Shown piece by piece: positions 57,799-64,000 of a stretch of DNA of 64,000 bases. The stretch lies in assembly GCF_027594785.1 (NCBI RefSeq), contig NZ_CP075584.1, positions 2,232,001 to 2,296,000 on the forward strand, given 5' to 3'. Each line of letters starts with the position of its first letter. Positions within the stretch are counted from its first letter, which is position 1. The notes under the pieces were generated by a model, which had not been told where the DNA came from, did no database searches, and saw only the letters and a program-made list of their open reading frames with translations. Source of the stretch: Cryobacterium breve (GTDB lineage: Bacteria; Actinomycetota; Actinomycetes; Actinomycetales; Microbacteriaceae). Position numbers and translations under genes: made by a program.

Positions 57799-57842
57799 GC
57801 GGATGCCGCGGCGCGCGCCCGACGCTCCGCTCCGGCATCCGC
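57799..57842. terminator. hairpin after the HAD gene
   Basis: GCGGATGCCG (57799-57808) pairs exactly with CGGCATCCGC (57833-57842), with a 24-base loop. It starts seven bases after the stop codon. Confidence 0.5.
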
Positions 57843-57893
57843 GGCGACCGTGTTCTCCGGCCGAATGTCGGTGGTCCCTGCGCCCCTGTCGCC

Positions 57894-58355
57894 ATGAATA
57901 CGACTCAGCCCCACATCGACGAAATCCTCCGGGCATTCTTCGAGCATGAGCTCGCCGGGCGCCGCGGTCCCGTCACGCGCCAGCGCATCACGCGCGTGTA
58001 CCAGCGCCTGCTGGAGTGCCTGGAAACCGAAGCAGAAGGCACCCTGACCGACGATGACCGCGTGTTGCTCGCTGCCGAGCGCGAGTTCCAGCCCGTCGGC
58101 GCGGTGGCCAGAACCATGCACGCCAACGATCTGCGTGTCGCAATCGACCGTTTCGTGCGAAAGCCCTGGCTCGACACCGATCGCCAGGAACGCCAGGACG
58201 TGCGTGTCCAGCTCCGCCTGTCACGTGCAATCCTGATGTTCCTGGCTGCCAACCAGCTCATCGCTCCGTACAGTCACGCCCTCCAGTTGCTCACTGTTCA
58301 GAGGGCCATCACAGGAACGAAGATGATCTACCAACGCCGAAGCCAACCACTGTGA
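57894..58355 (+). CDS. conserved hypothetical protein, all-helical
   Basis: 153 residues, predicted almost wholly helical, charged and soluble. HIDEILRAFFEHELAGRRGPVTRQRITRVYQRLLECLE at the N-terminus and VQLRLSRAILMFLAANQLIAPYSHALQLL toward the end are the clearest blocks. I do not recognise the family. It has no signal peptide or membrane helix. The frame and codon use are like its neighbours, which supports a real gene. Confidence 0.65.
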   Translation: MNTTQPHIDEILRAFFEHELAGRRGPVTRQRITRVYQRLLECLETEAEGTLTDDDRVLLAAEREFQPVGAVARTMHANDLRVAIDRFVRKPWLDTDRQERQDVRVQLRLSRAILMFLAANQLIAPYSHALQLLTVQRAITGTKMIYQRRSQPL

Positions 58356-58395
58356 ACAGTGTCGGAGGCCTCGATCGCTGGTGGATCGATGACGA

Positions 58396-60594
58396 TCACG
58401 ACGCCGCCGAAGCCGTTGCACCGGCCGACAGGTCGTAGAGCGTGACACTGTCGACGGTCTGGGCGGTGAAGCTCTCGGCGACCCAGGCCGCGATCTCGCT
58501 CGAGGCACTCGATCCGCCGTTGGCCTGACCGGTCCGTCCACCGATGAAGTAGTGGATCTTCCCTGCGGCCACGTCGGCCTGGAACTCGGCGAGGGTGGGG
58601 GCGGGGTCACTGCCGTTGAAGCCGCCGATCGCCATCACCGGCAGCTGGGTTGCGAGCTGGTAGCCGGCGGCCGTGTCCGATCCGACGGCCGCGGCGATCC
58701 AGGTGTAGCTGCCGGAATCCACCGAGAGCAGCGCGGCGAGGCTCGCACTGACGCTCGCTGATCCCATGAATCCTCCGGCACCGCCGGGACGCCCGCCGGT
58801 CGGCAGCGTGCCGGTCGCGCCGTTCGGAAGAGCACCGTTCGGAACAGTGCCGTTAGGAAGAGTGCCGTTAGGAAGAGTGCCGTTCGGCAGAGTGCCGTTC
58901 CCGCCGGTCCGGCCTGCCGGCGGAGTGCCGCCCCCGGCGAATCCGCCGGGGGCGCCTCCGGGGAAGCCGGCCCGTCCGCCGGGCATTCCACCGCCACCCA
59001 TACCGCCCATACCGCCGGACACGGCCGGTCCGGCCGTGACGATCGAACCGGTGTGAGCGGTGGACACGGTGTCGAGCGTGTAGGCAACGGGTGCCACCAG
59101 CGCGCCGGTGAGGGCGATCGCGACCGTCGCCCGGCGCCACCACTGCCCCGGCAGTCTCCTAAGCCACGCCGCCCGCGGCGATACCATCAGCAGCGCGGCC
59201 GCGATCAGGCCGAGCGCGGCGACGACGAATTTCAGCCAGGGCAACCAGTCGACGGCGCGGTCGAGCAGCACCCACGCCCAGGCGCTCGTCGCGAGCATCG
59301 CGACGGCCGCCGTGATCCGGGCCCAGAGCGCCGTGCGCTTCATCCAGACGAGACTCGCGCCGATCGCGAAGGTTCCGGCGAGCGCGGGGGCGAGGGCCAC
59401 CGTGTAATAGGCGTGGAAGATCCCGGCCATGAAGCTGAAGGCCAGCGCGGTCAGGATCAGATAGCCAGCGAAGAGCAGCAGCGTGGCCCGTCGGAGCGAG
59501 ATCCGCGGGGCTCGACGGAGCACGACGAGCGCCGCGACGAGCAGAAGCAGCGCGGCGGGCAGCAGCCAGGTGATCTGGCCGCCGAACTCGCCGAGGAAGA
59601 GCCGGAAGACCCCGGTCTCGCCCCACATGCCGCCGGTGGCCGCAGCCCCCGCGCCGCCCACGCCGACGGCGCCTCCCGTGACGCTCCCGGTCTCGCTCCC
59701 GGTGAGCCGGCCGAATCCGTTGTACCCGAAGGTCAGTTCCAGGAAGCTGTTCGTCTGCGAGCCTCCGATGTACGGCCGCCAGCTCGTCGGCACGAGTTCG
59801 ACGACGGCGACCCACCAGCCGGCGGAGACGATCACGGCGCCGAGGGCCGCGAACGAGTGCCAGAGCCGGGTGAGGAACCGGTGCGGTGCGGCGTACAGGT
59901 ACACGCCCGCGAGCGGCGGCAGGATCAGGAACGCCTGCAGCTGCTTCGTCAGGAAGCCGAGGCCGACCATCGCGCCGGCCCAGAGCACCCATGTCAGCTT
60001 CCCGGTCTCGATGCCGCGCAGGGTGAAGTAGGTGGCGAGGCTGAGGAGCAGGACGAGCAGGGCATCCGGATTGTTGAACCGGAACATCAGCGCGGCGACC
60101 GGGGTCACGGCGAGCACGGCGCCGGCGAGCAGCGCGGTGCCCGCCGAGAAGCGGCGACGCACGGTGGCGAAGAGCACGCCGACCGAGGCGACCCCCATCA
60201 GCGCCTCTGGCACGAGGATGCTCCACGAACTGAGCCCGAAGAGGCGCACCGAGAGGGCCATCAGCCACAGGCTCGCCGGCGGCTTGTCGACGGTGATCGC
60301 GTTGGCCGCGTCGGAGGACCCGTAGAAGAACGCTGTCCAGTCGACCGATCCGGCCTGCGCGGCGGCGGAGTAGAACGAGTTCGCCCAGCCGCTCGCGCCG
60401 AGGTCCCAGACATAGAGCACCGCAGTCGCGAGCAAGAGGCCGAGCAGCGCCGGCCGTTCCCAGCGTGCGGAGTCGGCCCTGCCGCGCACCAGGGTGCGCG
60501 GCAGGGCGGCGAGACGCGCCACGAAGCGGGCGGCCAGCGGAGAGGCGCCGGGGTGAGGGGATGCAGCAGGGCGCGGGGAAACCTGGGTCGTCAT
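58396..60594 (-). CDS. PMT/ArnT-like membrane glycosyltransferase (YkcB type)
   Basis: 732 residues. The N-terminal half has about 11-12 membrane helices with WANSFYSAAAQAGSVDWTAFFYGSSD and the DKPP motif (TVDKPPASLWLMALSVRLFG) of lipid-linked-sugar transferases. A Gly/Pro-rich extracellular stretch (about 521-611) contains five NGTLP-type repeats. A conserved C-terminal domain (QLPVMAIGGFNGSDPAPTLAEFQADVAAGKIHYFIGG) follows, as in YkcA/YkcB proteins. It should move a sugar from a polyprenyl phosphate donor to an extracellular acceptor. Its ATG overlaps the GT2 stop upstream, so the pair is one operon. Confidence 0.85.
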   Translation of the reverse strand: MTTQVSPRPAASPHPGASPLAARFVARLAALPRTLVRGRADSARWERPALLGLLLATAVLYVWDLGASGWANSFYSAAAQAGSVDWTAFFYGSSDAANAITVDKPPASLWLMALSVRLFGLSSWSILVPEALMGVASVGVLFATVRRRFSAGTALLAGAVLAVTPVAALMFRFNNPDALLVLLLSLATYFTLRGIETGKLTWVLWAGAMVGLGFLTKQLQAFLILPPLAGVYLYAAPHRFLTRLWHSFAALGAVIVSAGWWVAVVELVPTSWRPYIGGSQTNSFLELTFGYNGFGRLTGSETGSVTGGAVGVGGAGAAATGGMWGETGVFRLFLGEFGGQITWLLPAALLLLVAALVVLRRAPRISLRRATLLLFAGYLILTALAFSFMAGIFHAYYTVALAPALAGTFAIGASLVWMKRTALWARITAAVAMLATSAWAWVLLDRAVDWLPWLKFVVAALGLIAAALLMVSPRAAWLRRLPGQWWRRATVAIALTGALVAPVAYTLDTVSTAHTGSIVTAGPAVSGGMGGMGGGGMPGGRAGFPGGAPGGFAGGGTPPAGRTGGNGTLPNGTLPNGTLPNGTVPNGALPNGATGTLPTGGRPGGAGGFMGSASVSASLAALLSVDSGSYTWIAAAVGSDTAAGYQLATQLPVMAIGGFNGSDPAPTLAEFQADVAAGKIHYFIGGRTGQANGGSSASSEIAAWVAESFTAQTVDSVTLYDLSAGATASAAS
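58819..58893. repeat. five 15-base tandem repeats in the PMT gene
   Basis: Five units of GCCGTTCGGAAGAGT (one to three changes each) plus a partial sixth. On the minus strand they encode the NGTLP/NGTVP/NGALP pentapeptide series. Confidence 0.85.
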
Positions 60595-61883
60595 GAGCTG
60601 GTTACTTCCTGTCGGGCGGGAGCGTCGCTACGGGAGGGCGCGTCGCTGCGGGAGGTCACTTCGTCGCGTGAGGTGCGGGGTTCGATCCGTTTCGGGGCCG
60701 GCATCCGGTGGCTCCGGAAGACCCAGAGCCGCAGCAGCACGAACCGCATCACGGTCGCGAGGAGGTTGGCCGCCGTGAGCACGATGATCTCGGCCTGGGC
60801 CCCGGCATCCGCTCGCACCAGATGCAGCACGAGGAGGGAGCCGCTCGTCACGAGCCAGGCCAGGCCGAAGATCACGAGACCCTGCGCCTGGTGCTTGACC
60901 GCGCCGCGCCGCCCACGCACGCCGAAGGTGAGACGCCGGTTGGCCCAGGTGTTTGCGATCGCGGTGATGAGCAGGGAGAGAAAATTGGCCAGCTGGGCCG
61001 GCATCACGTACTGGAGAACGAGGTAGAGCAGCGCGAACGCGATGGTCGACAGCACGCCGATCACACCGAAGCGCAGCACCTGGCCGAGGAAGGTCGGTGG
61101 AGTCGGCGGCTCGAACGGCGGTCGGCCGAGTTCGGCGTAGATCTCGTCGACGGGGATCCTGCCGGTGATGAGCGAGTGCGCCACCCGGACGAGCCCCTTG
61201 AGGTCATCGGCGGCGGTGCCGACCACGTCGACGCGGCTGTCGGGGTCATCGATCCAGTCGACGGGCACCTCATGGATCCGGAGCCCGGCACGCTCGGCGA
61301 TGATGAGCATCTCGGTGTCGAAGAACCAGCCGTTGTCTTCCACGAGCGGAAGAACCCGCTGGGCGACGTCGCGGCGCATCGCCTTGAAGCCGCACTGGGC
61401 GTCGCTGAATTCGACGCCCATCGTCGTGCGCACGAGGGCGTTGTAGCTGCGGGAGATGAACTCCCGCTTGCCGCCGCGGGTGACGCGGGAGCCACGCGAC
61501 AACCGGCTGCCGATGGCGACATCGGAGTGACCGGAAAGCAGCGGTGCCACGAGGGGTGGAAGAGCACGCAGGTCGGTGGAAAGGTCGACATCGACGTAGG
61601 CGACGACCTCGGCGGGCGAGTCCAGCCAGACCCGCTTGAGCGCCCGGCCCCTGCCCTTCTCGACGAGGTGCACGGCGTTGACGCCCGGCAGTTCGGTCGT
61701 GAGCGCGTCGGCGATCGCGGCCGTGTTGTCGGTGCTCGCGTTGTTCGCAATGGTGATGCGCCACGGTTCGTCGAACTGATCGGTCAGGTACGCGTGCAGC
61801 ACACGGATGCTGCGAGCGAGGGTCTGCTGCTCGTTGTACACAGGCACGACGACGTCGAGGGCGAGAGCTGCTGATCGGGTCAT
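60591..61883 (-). CDS. polyprenyl-phosphate glycosyltransferase fused to a GtrA domain
   Basis: 430 residues. The GT2 domain (about 1-240) has DVVVPVYNEQQTL, the metal motif YVDVDLSTD near residue 98, and DAQCGFKAMRRDVA. A GtrA-like membrane domain of four helices (about 265-395) follows, and a basic Ser/Arg tail ends it. It makes a polyprenyl-phosphate sugar and probably flips it, supplying the PMT-type enzyme encoded next. Fusion of the two activities is common in actinobacteria. ATG 61883 starts at the conserved strand. Confidence 0.88.
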   Translation of the reverse strand: MTRSAALALDVVVPVYNEQQTLARSIRVLHAYLTDQFDEPWRITIANNASTDNTAAIADALTTELPGVNAVHLVEKGRGRALKRVWLDSPAEVVAYVDVDLSTDLRALPPLVAPLLSGHSDVAIGSRLSRGSRVTRGGKREFISRSYNALVRTTMGVEFSDAQCGFKAMRRDVAQRVLPLVEDNGWFFDTEMLIIAERAGLRIHEVPVDWIDDPDSRVDVVGTAADDLKGLVRVAHSLITGRIPVDEIYAELGRPPFEPPTPPTFLGQVLRFGVIGVLSTIAFALLYLVLQYVMPAQLANFLSLLITAIANTWANRRLTFGVRGRRGAVKHQAQGLVIFGLAWLVTSGSLLVLHLVRADAGAQAEIIVLTAANLLATVMRFVLLRLWVFRSHRMPAPKRIEPRTSRDEVTSRSDAPSRSDAPARQEVTSS

Positions 61884-62004
61884 GATGGTTACTCTCTGCC
61901 GCGAGCCTATGCCGGACCACTGGCCCGGTTATGAGTGCGGCAAGGAGAAACTGTGAAGCGCCTGTGCCCTCCTTCCGGACTAGGGTGGGGTCGAAGGAGG
62001 CCCA

Positions 62005-62532
62005 GTGACCGCCGCAGAGCCGAATAACCGCCGGTACACCTCGCGGATCGTCGTCGGGGTCGACACCGGCCAGCCGGATGCCGTCGTGCAGCAGGCCGCC
62101 GTCTTCGCGGAGCACTTCGGGGCAGAGCTGGTCTGCGCCTGGGTCGACACCGGACGCTACGTGATCGAGGAACACCCCGACGGCAGCGTGAGTTCGCTGT
62201 CCTTCGACCCCGATGTCGTGGACCTCGCCGACGAGGCACTCCCTCCCCGTCTCGTCGCTCGGCTCACGGCCGCGCTTGACGGGCGCCAGGTCGCGTGGAG
62301 CACCCGGGCACTCGCCGGGGACCCGGCCCTCGCGATCGGCAGGCTCGCAGACACCCTCGGCGCGGCCATGATCGTGGTCGGCACCCGGGAGTCGAGCGTC
62401 CGCGCCGGCCTGCAGGCCTTCTTCAGCGGGTCGATCGCGGTGCGCCTCGCGCATCGCCAGCACCGGCCGGTCGTGATGATCCCGCTCGCGCCGGTCCCCT
62501 TCGAGCAACGCCTCCCCTGGGAGCCCGCCTGA
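62005..62532 (+). CDS. universal stress protein (UspA family)
   Basis: 175 residues, one Usp domain. IVVGVDTGQPDAVVQQAAVFAEHFGAELVCAW is the N-terminal part; the nucleotide-loop region [42 protein letters not shown] fits the ATP-binding G-2x-G-9x-G(S/T) type. GGAGG lies before GTG 62005, and TAGGGT lies further upstream. It is a single gene. Confidence 0.88.
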   Translation: MTAAEPNNRRYTSRIVVGVDTGQPDAVVQQAAVFAEHFGAELVCAWVDTGRYVIEEHPDGSVSSLSFDPDVVDLADEALPPRLVARLTAALDGRQVAWSTRALAGDPALAIGRLADTLGAAMIVVGTRESSVRAGLQAFFSGSIAVRLAHRQHRPVVMIPLAPVPFEQRLPWEPA

Positions 62533-62574
62533 CCGCCCCTGGCAGGAGTACTGGCAGGAGTCCGTCGCAGGGGC

Positions 62575-63177
62575 TCAGGCGAAGGGCATCACTGCCATCG
62601 CCGCCGTCATGGCCGACATCCCGAGGAGGTTCCCGCGTTCGAGCCGGGTGCGGCTCTCCGTCACGAGCAGCACGAGAGACCAGACCACGAACGCCGCACC
62701 GGCCGCGCAGACCAGGGGCAGCAGGAGCGAATCCGAGTGCGAATGCCCCGCTGCACCCGCGCCGCCGCCCGGGGACATCACCGTGTGCGCCATCAGCTGG
62801 CCGGCCGTGACCACGAGGCCGAGCGGGTGGTGCAGCAGCATGGTCGGCCCCATAGTCCCGTGAGGTGTCGCAGATCGACGTTCCCGGGACGTGCGAACGT
62901 CGATCTGCGACACCTCAGCGGCGAGACGGGGAGCCGGTGAGACGGGGGCGAGTCGGCGACGGAGCAGCGCCGAACAGGTCAGCCCCCAGGCGATCAGGAT
63001 CGCCGCCCACGGCAAGGGTCCGAGGCCGATCGTTCCGAAGGCCGAGTCTGTCATGGCCGCGAGCATCACGAGGGTGGAGACGACCGCGAGGCCGGACCGG
63101 GAGCGCCGGCTGCCGAGCACACAGCAGAGGTTGAGCGACGCGCCGCCGATCATGATTCCGTGCAGTGCCCAGGTCAC
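62575..63177 (-). CDS. integral membrane protein beside the amine oxidase, interrupted in frame by a palindrome
   Basis: 200 residues with about five helices and no close family I can name. Between helices three and four the sequence EVSQIDVRTSRERRSATPHG is encoded by the perfect palindrome at 62861-62917, so part of this loop looks inserted. HSHSDS near the fourth helix and HH near 118 could bind metal. The start GTG 63177 has a GAGGAGAG site and lies 18 bases after the amine oxidase stop, so the two form an operon. A role in copper or oxidase maturation is only a guess. Confidence 0.6.
   Translation of the reverse strand: MTWALHGIMIGGASLNLCCVLGSRRSRSGLAVVSTLVMLAAMTDSAFGTIGLGPLPWAAILIAWGLTCSALLRRRLAPVSPAPRLAAEVSQIDVRTSRERRSATPHGTMGPTMLLHHPLGLVVTAGQLMAHTVMSPGGGAGAAGHSHSDSLLLPLVCAAGAAFVVWSLVLLVTESRTRLERGNLLGMSAMTAAMAVMPFA
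62861..62917. repeat. perfect 23-bp-arm palindrome inside a coding sequence
   Basis: TGAGGTGTCGCAGATCGACG-TTC (62861-62883) and its exact complement (62895-62917) flank an 11-base centre. It lies within the membrane-protein gene and keeps the frame open. Confidence 0.85.
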
Positions 63178-63195
63178 CAGCGCTCTCCTCTCGTC

Positions 63196-64000
63196 CTAGT
63201 GGTGCGCGTGCTCGTGCGTCGTACCGTCGTGCCCGTGCGAACAGTGCGACACCGGCTCGTTGGCCGGCACGTTCATCGCGGGGTTCGCACCGAAGAAGCC
63301 GTAAGGCTTGAGCGTGAACTTCGCGTAGTCGACCGGCATTACCGGCCAGTCCTCGATCCGCGGGAAGTGCGTCGGGCCGAAGGTGTGCCAGAGCACGATG
63401 TCCTCTCCGTCGATCGACCGGTCCCCCGCGATGTACTTCGTGATGCCGTCGCCGCCCGGGTTCTGGTGCACGAAGTCGCCTGCCGCGAACTGCTCCGCCG
63501 GGTCGTACTGGGTCACGAACAGGTGCTTCGTGGCGAACTCGGCGCGCTTCGCGATCGATGATCCCGGGTCGGCCATCAGCGTCGGCGACTGCTCCGGCTG
63601 CAGCACGTAGCCGGTCGGGCGCCCGAGTCGGTTGGTCTTCTCGGTGTTGACGATGTGCCAGGCGCGCGCAATGGATGCGTCGGCGAGCCGCCCGGAGGAT
63701 GCCTCGCCGGTGAGCCGGGTCGTCTTCTTGGTGAACGCGTTGCCGTGCGGGTTGCCCGGCCCCATCGGCAAGCGCACGCCGTCGATCTCGTCGACCGCGT
63801 TCGACAGCCCGTCGACCATCATGTCGAGCCGCGCGCTGAAGAGGTGCTGGTGGTACGGGGCGCCGAGCCCGGGAGCGACCTCGCTGGCATACGCGTAGTC
63901 TCCCTCGATCGCGGTCTCTCCGATAGGCTCGCCGATCCCCGGGTATGCCGAGGTGAAGAGGATGCCGGTGAGCTTGGCCTCGCACTCGATGGTGCCGTCG
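63196..64000 (-). CDS. copper amine oxidase, C-terminal part (cut by window edge)
   Basis: At least 267 residues read from the edge to the stop at 63196. [43 protein letters not shown] with the HQH copper ligands, and [26 protein letters not shown] are conserved blocks of the topaquinone-dependent amine oxidases. The TPQ Tyr lies beyond the window. The tail [16 protein letters not shown] is strikingly His-rich. It oxidises primary amines to aldehydes with H2O2 release. Confidence 0.93.
   Translation of the reverse strand, partial: DGTIECEAKLTGILFTSAYPGIGEPIGETAIEGDYAYASEVAPGLGAPYHQHLFSARLDMMVDGLSNAVDEIDGVRLPMGPGNPHGNAFTKKTTRLTGEASSGRLADASIARAWHIVNTEKTNRLGRPTGYVLQPEQSPTLMADPGSSIAKRAEFATKHLFVTQYDPAEQFAAGDFVHQNPGGDGITKYIAGDRSIDGEDIVLWHTFGPTHFPRIEDWPVMPVDYAKFTLKPYGFFGANPAMNVPANEPVSHCSHGHDGTTHEHAHH

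Overview
The window reads as a high-GC actinobacterial chromosome, most likely a member of the Microbacteriaceae. Support comes from strong G/C third-position codon bias, many GTG starts, repeated leaderless promoters (TANNNT, six bases, start codon), a NucS-type mismatch endonuclease, and a heme operon of the coproporphyrin-dependent type (ChdC, CpfC, CgoX). No rRNA, tRNA, CRISPR array, IS element or prophage was seen.

Layout. 1-6351: housekeeping and accessory genes (alpha/beta hydrolase end, PEBP protein, NhaP antiporter, tRNA hydroxylase TrhO, LssY_C membrane protein, AcuI-type reductase). 6352-18787: a probable cell-surface amino-sugar polysaccharide locus. It holds a large AAA-LuxR regulator with a structured leader, a processive GT2, a UDP-sugar dehydrogenase, an NAD-dependent epimerase, a local GlmS, a wall-anchored polysaccharide deacetylase and a secreted protein. 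19272-30994: heme synthesis, hemE-cgoX-(three small membrane or envelope genes)-chdC-cpfC-hemC-hemD-hemB-hemL on the minus strand, with hemA divergent. 31098-44468: glyS, cstA-ybdD, two related esterases, a YdeI-like protein, an NCS1 permease, a beta-lactamase-fold protein lacking its catalytic residues, an M13 peptidase and a MATE exporter. 44610-54866: nine minus-strand genes whose content and order match the cre (4-cresol) pathway of Corynebacterium glutamicum as I recall it. A split PEP-synthase-like kinase would phosphorylate the phenol, a P450 with ferredoxin and reductase would oxidise the methyl group, then an HD phosphohydrolase, SDR and aldehyde dehydrogenase follow, with an IclR regulator. 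54975-64000: MFS transporter, nucS, HAD phosphatase, a two-gene glycolipid glycosyltransferase operon, UspA, and a membrane protein beside a partial copper amine oxidase.

Sequence quality matters here. About 25 single-base frameshifts break 17 otherwise well conserved genes. Thirteen show the same kind of event: a CAGCTC/GAGCTG (once GAGCTC) expected from protein conservation carries one extra base between the central G and C, usually read CAGGCTC/GAGCCTG. Most of the others lie in G/C runs. Removing or adding one base at each point restores the proteins, so I treat these genes as intact in the organism and the breaks as probable consensus errors, possibly linked to a modified-base motif. Coordinates are given across the breaks.

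The other notable signal is a set of long inverted repeats near gene ends, including two copies of one dispersed palindromic element (5228-5291 and 21632-21693) and a perfect 23-bp-arm palindrome lying in frame inside a coding sequence (62861-62917).
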